Source of the DNA: Paraburkholderia haematera
GTDB taxonomy: Bacteria; Pseudomonadota; Gammaproteobacteria; Burkholderiales; Burkholderiaceae
Assembly: GCF_905220975.1 (NCBI RefSeq)
Contig: NZ_CAJNBK010000018.1
Coordinates: 1 to 64,000 of the forward strand
Length of the DNA stretch: 64,000 nt
Direction of reading: 5' to 3'
The position numbers and the translations under genes are program-made. Numbering within the stretch: position 1 is the stretch's first letter; each line of letters opens with the position of its first letter. Shown here piece by piece: positions 18,232 through 26,866 of the stretch. Below the pieces are notes generated by a model. It was not told the origin of the DNA and searched no databases. It saw only the letters and a list, made by a program, of their open reading frames with translations.

Positions 18232-19038
18232 TCAATACCCGCCCTCCACGTACCCCACCACCACCACAGCACTCTTCTTATACGAAGCCGCCAAATCCGC
18301 CGCCGCGCGGCTCAACAACCCTGTATCCGTCCCCACCGCCACGAACGTCGCGCCCGCTGCCAGATACTCGGCCGCAATCCCGGCATCCGCCGCCAGCACG
18401 CCTGCCGCTTTACCAGCATCCCGCACCCGCCTGATGCCAGCACATATCGCTTCGCGTACACGCACGTCCCCCGGCTTACCCAACAATCCCATCGACGCAC
18501 TCAAGTCCGCCGGACCAAAAAACACACCGTCCACACCGTCCACCGCGGCAATCGCGGAAAGATTCTCCATGCCTTGCATCGTTTCCACCTGCACCAGCAC
18601 ACACAACTCATCAGCCGCGGTGTTCAGGTAATCAGGTATCCGATTCCAACGCGATGCCCGCGCCAACGCACTCCCCACGCCACGAATGCCCTGCGGCGGG
18701 TAACGCGTCGCCGCAACGGCGTCCGTCGCCTGTTCCGCCGTGTCGATCATCGGCAGCAACAACGTCTGAGCACCGATGTCCAGCAATTGCTTGATCAACG
18801 CGCTATCGCTTCGCACCGGACGCACCACCGGATGCGATGCGTACGCAGCTACCGCCTGCAATTGCGTCAGCGTGCTGCGAACATCGTTCGGTGCATGCTC
18901 GTTGTCGATCAACAACCAATCGAAACCGGCGGTGGCCAGCAATTCGGTCACGTAGGCATCGGCGAGTGCCGCCCACAAGCCGAATTGCGGCCTGCCTTCT
19001 GCCAGCGCGCGCTTGAATGTGTTTTGCGGTAAAGACAT
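18232..19038 (-). CDS. hpaI: 4-Hydroxy-2-oxo-heptane-1,7-dioate aldolase HpaI
   Basis: A 268-residue class II (metal-dependent) aldolase of the HpcH/HpaI family that splits 4-hydroxy-2-oxoheptanedioate into pyruvate and succinate semialdehyde, the last step of homoprotocatechuate meta-cleavage. Family motifs are visible: LLIDNEHAPND near residue 42, a metal-ligand region around VQVETMQGMENL, and FFGPADLSASMG. Length is normal. It is the last gene of the hpaG1G2EDFHI operon, 9 bp after hpaH, and is followed by repeat copy C. Confidence 0.95.
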   Translation of the reverse strand: MSLPQNTFKRALAEGRPQFGLWAALADAYVTELLATAGFDWLLIDNEHAPNDVRSTLTQLQAVAAYASHPVVRPVRSDSALIKQLLDIGAQTLLLPMIDTAEQATDAVAATRYPPQGIRGVGSALARASRWNRIPDYLNTAADELCVLVQVETMQGMENLSAIAAVDGVDGVFFGPADLSASMGLLGKPGDVRVREAICAGIRRVRDAGKAAGVLAADAGIAAEYLAAGATFVAVGTDTGLLSRAAADLAASYKKSAVVVVGYVEGGY

Positions 19039-19047
19039 GTCGGCGAC

Positions 19048-19851
19048 TCAAATAAAATTCAAACCAATCCCGCCCAGCGGACCATAGTCGACATGAAAGG
19101 TGTCGCCCGCCCGTGCCGGGATCGGGCTCGTAAAAGAACCGCTCAGAATCACGTCGTTCGCGTTCAGGATTTCGTCATAGGGAGCAATCTTGTTCGCGAG
19201 CCATGCAACGCCAGTGGCAGGGTGATTCAGCACGGCCGCAGCAAGCCCGCTCTCTTCCACGGCGCCATTCTTGTAAAGCAACGCGCCAACCCAACGAAGG
19301 TCCACGTCCATCGGACGCACCGGCCGCCCGCCCAGGACGATGCCGGCGTTCGCCGCGAAGTCCGAGATGGTGTCGTAGACCTTGCGCGGTGCCTTCGTCT
19401 CACGGTCGAATTGCTCGATGCGCGCGTCGATAATCTCAACTGCCGGCGTCACGTAGGCCGTGGCATCCAGAACATCGAAGAGCGTGACACCCGGGCCCTT
19501 CAAGGGCTTGCTCAACACGAAAGCCAATTCGACTTCCACGCGCGGTGCAATGAAACGGTCGGCACGAATGTCCTGGCCGTTTTCGATGAACATGCTGTCA
19601 AGCAGCGGCGCATAGTCGGGTTCGTCAATCTGCGACGAACGCTGCATCGCGCGTGAGGTAAGGCCAATCTTGCGGCCCTTGATCGTGTGCCCCTCAGCGA
19701 GTTTGAGCTTCACCCACTCGCGCTGAATCGCGTAACCGTCCTGTACGGTCATCTCGGGATACTTCGCCGAGAAGTGGCGCAACTGGGTGCGCGTCTTCTC
19801 GGCATGGTCGAGCTGCGCCGCGAGATCGCGGATAGTTTGTTCGTCTAGCAT
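19048..19851 (-). CDS. hpaH: 2-Oxo-hept-4-ene-1,7-dioate hydratase HpaH
   Basis: A 267-residue hydratase of the FAH-like 2-keto-4-pentenoate hydratase family (HpcG/HpaH), acting on 2-oxo-hept-enedioate just before HpaI. The sequence has the family pattern: KGRKIGLTSRAMQ near residue 60, PRVEVELAFVLSKPLKGPGVT near 105 with the acidic metal ligands, and a C-terminal NDVILSGSFTSPIPARAGD. The position between hpaF and hpaI is the same as in the E. coli hpa operon. Confidence 0.95.
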   Translation of the reverse strand: MLDEQTIRDLAAQLDHAEKTRTQLRHFSAKYPEMTVQDGYAIQREWVKLKLAEGHTIKGRKIGLTSRAMQRSSQIDEPDYAPLLDSMFIENGQDIRADRFIAPRVEVELAFVLSKPLKGPGVTLFDVLDATAYVTPAVEIIDARIEQFDRETKAPRKVYDTISDFAANAGIVLGGRPVRPMDVDLRWVGALLYKNGAVEESGLAAAVLNHPATGVAWLANKIAPYDEILNANDVILSGSFTSPIPARAGDTFHVDYGPLGGIGLNFI

Positions 19852-19899
19852 GATGGATTCTCTATATGCGCCTACCAGGCCCGGTATGAGCCCCGGGTT

Positions 19900-20310
19900 T
19901 TAGCCTTGTGTATTGGCCTTAAGCCGCGCGTGCAAATTGTTGTGTTTCCACGTTCCTGCTTCGCTAAACTCATTGATCTCCAGCGACAACGCCAGGCCGT
20001 GTTGTTCAAACTCGGCAATGAAGTACTGTTTGATCACTTCAAACAGCGCATCTCCGGTCGCCTTTTTTGCAGCGTCCGAGCGGCCCGCGGCGATCTTCAG
20101 GTTCGCGTGCAGGAAGGCAGCGTCGGCTCTGCCATCGGCAATGCAGTACTGTTCGCAGCGCAAAGCGCGCACGCGAATGCCGCCGAGCGGAAAAACGCGC
20201 TGTTCGTTCTCGCGCTGTGCGTCAAGGCTTGCAGCCAGCTTTTTGCACAGTTGGCCGATGCTTGCTTCGTCAGTGAGGTTAGCGCTGTATTCAAGTGTCA
20301 AATGCGGCAC
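19900..20310 (-). CDS. hpaF: 5-Carboxymethyl-2-hydroxymuconate isomerase HpaF
   Basis: A 136-residue CHMI of the tautomerase superfamily, isomerising 5-carboxymethyl-2-hydroxymuconate before decarboxylation by HpaG. It starts MPHLTLEYSANL, so Pro2 is available as the catalytic N-terminal proline after Met removal. Conserved RVRALR and FLHANLKIAAGR segments are visible. Length matches HpcD/HpaF. It lies 21 bp after hpaD in the same operon. Confidence 0.93.
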   Translation of the reverse strand: MPHLTLEYSANLTDEASIGQLCKKLAASLDAQRENEQRVFPLGGIRVRALRCEQYCIADGRADAAFLHANLKIAAGRSDAAKKATGDALFEVIKQYFIAEFEQHGLALSLEINEFSEAGTWKHNNLHARLKANTQG

Positions 20311-20331
20311 GGCAGGCTCCTTTCTTAGTAC

Positions 20332-21195
20332 TTAAACGGGCAGGGGCGTCACGGGAAAGATTGCATTGATCTGACCGGTGCCGGAACTGCCGAAATACGG
20401 CGTAACGACTTCCACCTTGCCGTCGTAACGATCCCAACCGAGCGCGCCGAGCAGCATCGCGGTGTCGTGCATGCCGCCTTCGCCCCAGCATTTCTCGTTA
20501 TAAAGCGGCAGCATTTCGCAGAAAGTCTTCCAGTCGCCGGCTTCCCACAACTCGACCACCTTGCGGTCCATCTGTTCGAGAAACGGGCTCCATACCTTAT
20601 GCATGAATTGCTCGGCCGTGCCGTTATTGGCAAAGTGGTGGCTCAACGAACCGCTCGCCAGAATCGCGACGGTGCCGTCGTACCGTTCCTCGATGGCCTT
20701 GCGTACCGCAAGGCCGAAGCGCGCGCTGGTTTCCAGGTCGTGCCACATGCACCAGCCCGCCACGGACACGGTCTTGAAGTGCTGATCGCTATTCATATAG
20801 CGCATTGGCACCAGCGTGCCGTATTCGAGTTCGAGTGTGGTCTCGCTGTGCGCGCGGCTCTTGACGCCCATTTCGTTGGCGACTTCCGCGATCAGATCGC
20901 CGAGACCGACGTTGCCGGGATACGCATACGGCATGTTCTTGATGAAGTGGGGCAGCTCGTTGCTCGTATAGACGCCCTCGAATTTCGGCGCGCAATTGAT
21001 GTGGTATTCGCTGTTCACAAGCCAATGCACGTCGAACACGACGATGGTATCCACACCCAGCTCACGGCAGCGCCGGCCGATTTCATGGTGGCCGTCGATT
21101 GCGGGCTGACGGCAGCCCTTATGCGGACCGTCGAGTTCGGACAGATATAACGACGGGACGTGAGTGACTTTTGCTGCCAACGCGAGTTTTCCCAT
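20332..21195 (-). CDS. hpaD: 3,4-Dihydroxyphenylacetate 2,3-dioxygenase HpaD
   Basis: A 287-residue class III (LigB-type) extradiol dioxygenase that opens the ring of homoprotocatechuate. The start at 21195 has a strong AGGAGA ribosome site and begins MGKLALAAKVTHVPSLYLSE, where the His is an expected iron ligand. A second His-rich block (VVFDVHWLVNSEYHIN) follows. The longer open frame upstream is rejected because it lacks family similarity and overlaps the intergenic space after hpaE. Confidence 0.95.
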   Translation of the reverse strand: MGKLALAAKVTHVPSLYLSELDGPHKGCRQPAIDGHHEIGRRCRELGVDTIVVFDVHWLVNSEYHINCAPKFEGVYTSNELPHFIKNMPYAYPGNVGLGDLIAEVANEMGVKSRAHSETTLELEYGTLVPMRYMNSDQHFKTVSVAGWCMWHDLETSARFGLAVRKAIEERYDGTVAILASGSLSHHFANNGTAEQFMHKVWSPFLEQMDRKVVELWEAGDWKTFCEMLPLYNEKCWGEGGMHDTAMLLGALGWDRYDGKVEVVTPYFGSSGTGQINAIFPVTPLPV

Positions 21196-21272
21196 CGCGG
21201 TCTCCTGTTCTGTGTGGCGCGAGGCGTGATGCACTCGCGCATGGCGCCAAACGCGAAAGCGCCTCAAACGCC

Positions 21273-22730
21273 TTAAACGCCCCAGCGCGGAATGTGATGC
21301 GAGCCGAGCGATACGCATACGTTCTTCGGTTCAAGGAACACTTCGTAGCTCCACGTGCCGCCTTCGCGGCCCACGCCCGATGCCTTCGTGCCGCCGAACG
21401 GCTGGCGCAGGTCGCGTACGTTCTGGCTGTTGACGAAGCACATGCCCGCCTGGATCGCCGCGGCGACACGCAGCGCGCGGCCGGTACTCTCGGTCCAGAT
21501 GTAACTCGACAAACCGTAGGAAATGTCGTTGGCGAGTTCGATCGCGTCGGCTTCTTCGTCGAACGGAATCAGGCAGGCGACCGGGCCGAAGATCTCTTCC
21601 TGCGCGATCCGCATGCGATTGTCGACGTCGACGAACACCGTCGGCCGAATGAAGTTGCCTCGGCGCATGGCGTCGGGCAAATCGGGCGCGTCGAGCCCGC
21701 CGCATGCGAGTGTCGCGCCTTCTTTCGGTCCGAGTTCGATATAGCTGCGGACCTTGGCCAGATGCCCCTGGCTGATCATCGGGCCAACGATCGTGCCGTC
21801 GGCCAGCGGATCGCCCACCGTCAAGCGTTTCGCGCGCTCGATAAAACGCTCGGCAAAGCGCGCGTAAATCGAGCGTTGCACCAGAATGCGCGAACCCGCC
21901 GTGCAACGTTCGCCGTTGTTCGAGAAGATCATGAACACGGCGGCATCGAGTGCGCGTTCGAAATCGGCGTCGTCGAAAATCACGAACGGCGACTTGCCCC
22001 CTAGTTCCATCGAAAACTTCTTCAGGCCCGCAGTCTGCACGATGCGGTTGCCGGTTGCCGTCGAACCGGTGAACGACACCGCATGCACATCAGGATGCGC
22101 CACCAGCGGTTCGCCGGTGTCCTTGCCGAAACCGTGCACGACGTTCAGCACGCCGGCAGGAATACCGGCTTCGAGCGCGAGATTGCCGAGCATCGAGGCG
22201 GTCAGCGGCGACAATTCGCTCATTTTCAGCACGGCGGTGTTGCCGAACGCGAGGCAGGGTGCGACTTTCCACGTTGCCGTCATGAACGGCACGTTCCACG
22301 GCGAGATCAGCGCGCAGACACCGACCGGATGGAACAGCGTGTAGTTCAGATGCGTCTCGGTGGGATACGTATGGCCGTCGACGCGCGTGCACATCTCCGC
22401 GAAATAGCTGAAGTTGTCGGCGGCGCGCGGCACGAGCTGCTTGCGCGTCTGCGAGATTGTCTGACCGGTGTCCTTTGTCTCGGTCTCCGAGATCTCCGGC
22501 ACGTTCTTCGCGATCAACTCGCCGAGCTTGCGAATGACTTTTGCTCGCTCCGCCGCGGGCTTGCCGGCCCATGCCGGAAACGCTTCTTTGGCTGCGCGCA
22601 CGGCAGCGTCGACTTCTTGCGCACCGCCGCGTGCCACCTCAGCGAGCACCTCTTGCGTCGCCGGATTGACCGTCTCGAAGTAGTCTTTCGCGGCGTCCGA
22701 TTTGCCGTTGATCAGATGTTCGATTCGCAT
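21273..22730 (-). CDS. hpaE: 5-Carboxymethyl-2-hydroxymuconate semialdehyde dehydrogenase HpaE
   Basis: A 485-residue NAD-dependent aldehyde dehydrogenase oxidising the ring-cleavage product of HpaD. The standard ALDH fold motifs are in order: SPWNVPFMTATWK, FTGSTATG, the general-base Glu in MELGGKSPF (about 255), the nucleophile Cys in NNGERCTAGSR (about 290) and EIFGPVACL. The HpaE identity rests on position between hpaG2 and hpaD as much as on the general ALDH pattern. Confidence 0.93.
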   Translation of the reverse strand: MRIEHLINGKSDAAKDYFETVNPATQEVLAEVARGGAQEVDAAVRAAKEAFPAWAGKPAAERAKVIRKLGELIAKNVPEISETETKDTGQTISQTRKQLVPRAADNFSYFAEMCTRVDGHTYPTETHLNYTLFHPVGVCALISPWNVPFMTATWKVAPCLAFGNTAVLKMSELSPLTASMLGNLALEAGIPAGVLNVVHGFGKDTGEPLVAHPDVHAVSFTGSTATGNRIVQTAGLKKFSMELGGKSPFVIFDDADFERALDAAVFMIFSNNGERCTAGSRILVQRSIYARFAERFIERAKRLTVGDPLADGTIVGPMISQGHLAKVRSYIELGPKEGATLACGGLDAPDLPDAMRRGNFIRPTVFVDVDNRMRIAQEEIFGPVACLIPFDEEADAIELANDISYGLSSYIWTESTGRALRVAAAIQAGMCFVNSQNVRDLRQPFGGTKASGVGREGGTWSYEVFLEPKNVCVSLGSHHIPRWGV

Positions 22731-22759
22731 TGCCCTGTCCTTTTCTCTTTCACTGTCGA

Positions 22760-23518
22760 TCAGGCGCGGCCAAAGTCCGCGTCGGATGCAATCGTATTGA
22801 CGAGACGGCCAAGGCCGTCGATTTCACAGATCACTTCGTCGCCCGCATTGACGTTGACGATGCCTTCCGGCGTGCCGGTCAGGATCACATCGCCGGGCGC
22901 GAGTGTCATGAAGCCGCTCAGGTATTCGATCAACGCCGGGATACCAGTGACGAGATCGCGCGTGTTGCCATGTTGCTGCCGCGTGCCGTTCACGAAGGTG
23001 CGCAATTCGAGTTGCGTGACGTCTTCAATGTCGGCCGCATCGACGAACCAGGGGCCGAGTACCGTGCCGCCATCGCGATTCTTCACGCGCAGGTTGGGGC
23101 GGTAATAGTTTTCCAGGTAGTCACGGATCGCGTAGTCGTTAGCGATCATGTAGCCGGCCACATGCCGCATGGCGTTTTCGCGCTTGACGTTCTGCGCGGT
23201 TTGGCCGATCACGACAGCCAGCTCGCACTCGTAGTGCATGAAGGTGACGTCGGCGGGGCGGCGCGTGAAACCACGGTGACCAATGACCGCGCCCGGCCCC
23301 TTGAGAAAGACCAAAGGCTCGTCCTGCTTGTTGAACTGCAATTCCTTTGCATGTTCGGCGTAGTTCAAGCCGAGCGCGAAGATCGTGCCGACCTCGATCG
23401 GCGCGAGCCAGACAACTTCATCCTCGCGACGCACGCGGCCGTCGGCGAGGCGCACGCCATTGGCGTCCGGATACGCTTCGTGAATCGCGCCCGCATACGC
23501 AACACGGCCGCGCATCAT
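22760..23518 (-). CDS. hpaG2: HpaG2, FAH-family isomerase/decarboxylase half
   Basis: A 252-residue fumarylacetoacetate hydrolase-family protein equal to the C-terminal half of E. coli HpaG, which decarboxylates 5-oxo-pent-3-ene-1,2,5-tricarboxylate and isomerises the product. Signature segments are FALGLNYAEHAKEL near residue 50, the metal-binding ECELAVVIGQTA near 115, and the C-terminal GDVILTGTPEGI. Its ATG overlaps the hpaG1 stop by 4 bp, so the two halves are probably made together. Confidence 0.93.
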   Translation of the reverse strand: MMRGRVAYAGAIHEAYPDANGVRLADGRVRREDEVVWLAPIEVGTIFALGLNYAEHAKELQFNKQDEPLVFLKGPGAVIGHRGFTRRPADVTFMHYECELAVVIGQTAQNVKRENAMRHVAGYMIANDYAIRDYLENYYRPNLRVKNRDGGTVLGPWFVDAADIEDVTQLELRTFVNGTRQQHGNTRDLVTGIPALIEYLSGFMTLAPGDVILTGTPEGIVNVNAGDEVICEIDGLGRLVNTIASDADFGRA

Positions 23519-24288
23519 GACGGTTCTCCATCGTGTTCTTCCGCACCGGCAAACGACACTTCGAGCGGTGGTAATCCGCCAATCGAAAGCGTGGCCGAGT
23601 CGCCGATATGCGCAACCGGCGAGCCATGAGGCACGCCGAGCGTAATGACGTCGCCGGCGCTGAGTGTCATGAAATCGGTGACGTCCGCGATCAATTGAGC
23701 GACCTTGCGTACCGACGACGCAGTGCTCGCCGTGAAGTCCTCGCGTCCTGGCAGCGAAACTTTGATCGTCAAATCGTCAGGTGTCGCAACGTGACGTGCT
23801 GCAACCACTGCCGGTCCGATCACGCAAAAGCCGTCGCGCGCCCGGAACCGTACCGAAGGCCGGTACACGCTCGCATGCGGCACGCTCAGATCGGCGACCA
23901 GCGTGTAGCCGGCAATATAGTCGAACGCCTGGCCCGCGCTGACGCGTGTTGCGGTGCGGCCCATCACGATACCTAGCGAAGCGCCGACTTCCACGCCCAA
24001 TGCGTTGTCGGGTACGACCACGCGGGCGCGATGACCCGCGAACGTATTGCGCGGCTTCAGATAGAGAATCGGCGCTTTCGGCGGTGCCTTATACGGGGCG
24101 GCATGCACCGCGTCGCCCAAAGCTTCCAGCGCCGCGCGATCGTTCAGCAAAGTTCCATAAACCGCGCCGGAAACAGGCGCGCGGCAGGCCAGGCCACGGG
24201 CGAGCAGCGCGGCGACGGCGCGAGCATCCACGTCGCGAGGCAGCGCGTCGCCTTCGGGATGCAGCAGGTGATCGGCAAGGGCAAACAT
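23515..24288 (-). CDS. hpaG1: HpaG1, FAH-family isomerase/decarboxylase half
   Basis: A 257-residue FAH-family protein corresponding to the N-terminal half of fused HpaG. Visible signatures: ILYLKPRNTFAGH near residue 95, EVGASLGIVMGRTA with the acidic metal ligand near 130, and the closing GDVITLGVPHGSP. It is the first gene of the hpa operon and starts 25 bp from the palindromic operator, so it is the natural point of HpaR control. The split into two genes differs from the E. coli fusion. Confidence 0.92.
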   Translation of the reverse strand: MFALADHLLHPEGDALPRDVDARAVAALLARGLACRAPVSGAVYGTLLNDRAALEALGDAVHAAPYKAPPKAPILYLKPRNTFAGHRARVVVPDNALGVEVGASLGIVMGRTATRVSAGQAFDYIAGYTLVADLSVPHASVYRPSVRFRARDGFCVIGPAVVAARHVATPDDLTIKVSLPGREDFTASTASSVRKVAQLIADVTDFMTLSAGDVITLGVPHGSPVAHIGDSATLSIGGLPPLEVSFAGAEEHDGEPS

Positions 24289-24312
24289 AAATCAGCTGGC
24301 TCCCGGTAAAAA

Positions 24313-24328
24313 TACTAACATGTTAGTA
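24313..24328. promoter_or_regulatory. Probable HpaR operator (16-bp palindrome)
   Basis: Perfect palindrome TACTAACATGTTAGTA in the divergent space between hpaG1 and hpaR, 25 bp upstream of the hpaG1 start. MarR-type HpaR repressors bind palindromes in exactly this kind of intergenic region, so repression of both hpaG1 and hpaR from this site is inferred. Confidence 0.7.
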
Positions 24329-24423
24329 GTATTGCGCTTGATATGATCCATGGTCAATAGCCTGTCGGCTGATCGCGGGTTTTCCCTTAAGTTTCGACGG
24401 CTGTTTTTTACCTATCTTCCGCC

Positions 24424-24876
24424 ATGTCCGCTTCCGCTTCTACCCGAGTTTTGCACCGCAACCTGCCGATGTTGTTGCTGCGCGCCAGAGAAAAAATGAT
24501 GGAGCGTTTCCGCCCATTGATTACCGCGCACGGACTGACCGAACAGCAATGGCGTGTGATTCGCGCGCTCAATGAGCACGGCCCGATGGAGCCGCGCCAC
24601 ATCTCCGATATCTGCACGATTTCGAGCCCGAGCATGGCCGGGGTGCTCGCGCGCATGGAGAGCATGGAACTGGTGACGAAGGAGCGTTTCGCGGAGGACC
24701 AGCGCCGCGTGCTGGTGTCGCTCACCGATACGAGCGTGGATCTGGTGCGCGTGATCTCGAAGGATCTCGAGGCGCACTATCGCGAACTGGAGCGCAAGGT
24801 GGGGCCGGAAATCGTCGAGCGCGTGTATCGCGCGGTCGATGACCTGCTTGCGGGGCTTGAAGAAGAGGACGAGTGA
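24424..24876 (+). CDS. hpaR: MarR-family regulator of homoprotocatechuate degradation HpaR
   Basis: A 150-residue MarR-type winged-helix repressor. The core RPLITAHGLTEQQWRVIRAL and the recognition-helix region ISDICTISSPSMAGVLARMESM match HpaR/HpcR, which represses the hpa operon and releases DNA on binding aromatic pathway compounds. It is divergent from hpaG1 with the palindrome between them. No Shine-Dalgarno sequence is obvious before the ATG. Confidence 0.92.
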   Translation: MSASASTRVLHRNLPMLLLRAREKMMERFRPLITAHGLTEQQWRVIRALNEHGPMEPRHISDICTISSPSMAGVLARMESMELVTKERFAEDQRRVLVSLTDTSVDLVRVISKDLEAHYRELERKVGPEIVERVYRAVDDLLAGLEEEDE

Positions 24877-24916
24877 AGTAACGCGTTAGTTGTTGGTGTC
24901 AGGCGACGAGCCGCGC

Positions 24917-26053
24917 TCACCAACCCTGAAAACGCCGCCACTCGACGCTATCGCCATCCGCCGAAACCGCGTGATATTCGGGGAACTGCGCACCGGTCGC
25001 GCATGCATGATTCGGCAGAATGCGCAGCTTCATGCCGATCGGAAAGCGCTGTGCAATGTCGTCGACCTGCGCGCCTTCTTCCGTTGACGACAGGATCCCA
25101 TGCTCCTGATTGGCGCCGCTCACCACATATCCGCCAAGCGGTGTTCCGTTCAGCAGGCAGGGCTGGCCGTAGCCGAAATCGTGCGGCTGCTTCGAGGTGC
25201 CGCGATCGCGGCTCATGGCCATCCAGCCCGCGTCGAGAATAGCCCAGCCTTTATCCGCCTGATGGCCGATCACGGTGGCGAGCACGCTGAGCGCGATATC
25301 TTCAAGCGCGCACACGCCGACGTTGTGCATGACCAGATCGAAGAAAACGTAGACGCCCGCTCGCACTTCGGTCACGCCATCCAGTTGCTCGGCGGCGAGG
25401 GCCGTGGGGGTCGAACCGACACTCACGGCCGGGCACGGAATGCCCGCGTCGCGCAGCCGCTGCGCCGCGCGCACGCAGCCCGCGCGTTCCTGCTCCGCCA
25501 GCGCGGCGAGCGCCTCCGGCGTATGAAGCTCGTAGCTCGAACCCGCGTGGGTCATCACACCGCCCACCGTGACGCCGTTCTCATGCAGGATCCGGCCGAC
25601 TTCGAGCAGCGTGTCCTGCTCCGGCGTAATACCGGAGCGGTGACCGTCCGTGTCCACCTCGATCCACACATCGAAGGTCTCACCGTGCTGATCCGCAAAG
25701 GCGGCGATGGCCGCGGCGGCGGTGGGATTGTCCACCACCAGTTTCAGATCGCAACCCTGGCGGCGCAACGCCAGCGCTCGCGGCAGTTTTGAAGGGGCGA
25801 TGCTGACCGCGTAGAGGATATCGCTGACGCCGGCCGCAAAGAAGGCCTCTGCCTCTTTGAGGGTCGAGACCGTAATGCCACGCGCCCCGGCGGCGATCTG
25901 CGCGCGGACCACGTCGATGCATTTGGTGGTCTTGACGTGCGGACGGAATGCCACACCCAGCGTGTTCATATGAGCCTGCATCCGCGCAATGTTCTTCTGC
26001 ATCCGGGGGATGTCGATCAGCGCGGCAGGGGTGTCGATGTGGTCGAATTTCAT
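24917..26053 (-). CDS. DSD1-family PLP enzyme (D-threonine aldolase-like)
   Basis: A 378-residue fold-type III PLP enzyme of the D-threonine aldolase / D-serine dehydratase (DSD1) family. The expected Schiff-base Lys is K41 in FRPHVKTTK. The C-terminal metal site His/Cys pair is present in LPNHACAT. Members cleave D-threonine and other D-beta-hydroxy amino acids or deaminate D-serine; which of these applies cannot be told here. ATG at 26053 is chosen because it overlaps the stop of the upstream HAD gene (ATGA) and begins the conserved DTPAALID segment. Confidence 0.85.
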   Translation of the reverse strand: MKFDHIDTPAALIDIPRMQKNIARMQAHMNTLGVAFRPHVKTTKCIDVVRAQIAAGARGITVSTLKEAEAFFAAGVSDILYAVSIAPSKLPRALALRRQGCDLKLVVDNPTAAAAIAAFADQHGETFDVWIEVDTDGHRSGITPEQDTLLEVGRILHENGVTVGGVMTHAGSSYELHTPEALAALAEQERAGCVRAAQRLRDAGIPCPAVSVGSTPTALAAEQLDGVTEVRAGVYVFFDLVMHNVGVCALEDIALSVLATVIGHQADKGWAILDAGWMAMSRDRGTSKQPHDFGYGQPCLLNGTPLGGYVVSGANQEHGILSSTEEGAQVDDIAQRFPIGMKLRILPNHACATGAQFPEYHAVSADGDSVEWRRFQGW

Positions 26054-26736
26054 GCTTTCACCGGGGGAATAGCGTGGTTCTGGGCTGACCCGAAACGGCT
26101 GAGCCACGGGACCAGCGCGTCGAGCGTCGGCGCCTCCACTTCGGGCGGCTGGGCGCCCGTCACCAGCGGCAGGCCCACACGGTTGTGCCAGTAGGTACGC
26201 AAACCGACCGCGGCCGTGCCGAACATGTCGTAGCTGGAGCCGGCCACGAAGGCGGCCTCATGGGCGCCTACGCCGAGTTTGCCGAGTGCGAGCCGGTAAG
26301 GCAACGGGTCCGGCTTGTACATACCGGCTTCTTCAGCGGTCACGATTGCGTCCCACTGAATTGGGAAAAGTTTGGCAGCTTGTGTGCCGAGGTGGATCGA
26401 GCAGTTGGTGACGACGGCCAATTTGCAATGCGGGCTGAGCGCCTGCAATGTGTCGAGGGCACCGCGCCAGGGCCTAAGCTTTAACCAGTCGGCTTCGAGC
26501 GCGAGCGGTGCGGATTCCGGCAGTCCCACTTCGACGGCTGCCGTGCGCACCAATTGTTCGTACGCAATATATTGGCCGCAGCCGTAGGTCAGGCGCAAAT
26601 ACGCCGCACGCCACGCACGGCCCGCCGCTTCGGAGCCCGCGGCGTGATTCCATGATGTCCATGAGTCGAGCAGTGCGGTCAGGAGGTCGAAGAGGACGGC
26701 CTTGGGGTAGGCGGCTGAGGGCGATAGGGAAGTCAT
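26050..26736 (-). CDS. HAD-superfamily hydrolase (haloacid dehalogenase-like)
   Basis: A 228-residue HAD hydrolase resembling type II 2-haloacid dehalogenases. Motif I is present as VLFDLLTALLD (nucleophile Asp), motif II as VVTNCS, motif III as the Lys of MYKPDP, and motif IV as VAGSSYDMFGTAAVGLRTYW. The second Asp usual in phosphatase-type HADs (DxD) is absent after the nucleophile, which fits the dehalogenase branch. It is translationally coupled to the D-threonine-aldolase-like gene, so both probably act on one small substrate. Confidence 0.8.
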   Translation of the reverse strand: MTSLSPSAAYPKAVLFDLLTALLDSWTSWNHAAGSEAAGRAWRAAYLRLTYGCGQYIAYEQLVRTAAVEVGLPESAPLALEADWLKLRPWRGALDTLQALSPHCKLAVVTNCSIHLGTQAAKLFPIQWDAIVTAEEAGMYKPDPLPYRLALGKLGVGAHEAAFVAGSSYDMFGTAAVGLRTYWHNRVGLPLVTGAQPPEVEAPTLDALVPWLSRFGSAQNHAIPPVKA

Positions 26737-26866
26737 GATGTAACCGGCGAGGAACGGTGAGCCGATTATAAAGTTTCGCCATTCGCGTGGCGTTCGGCTG
26801 AGCTAACTCTTAAATTCAGTTTGAGTGAATGTGCCGATTTTGACGTGGTCCACCACATTTCGATTT

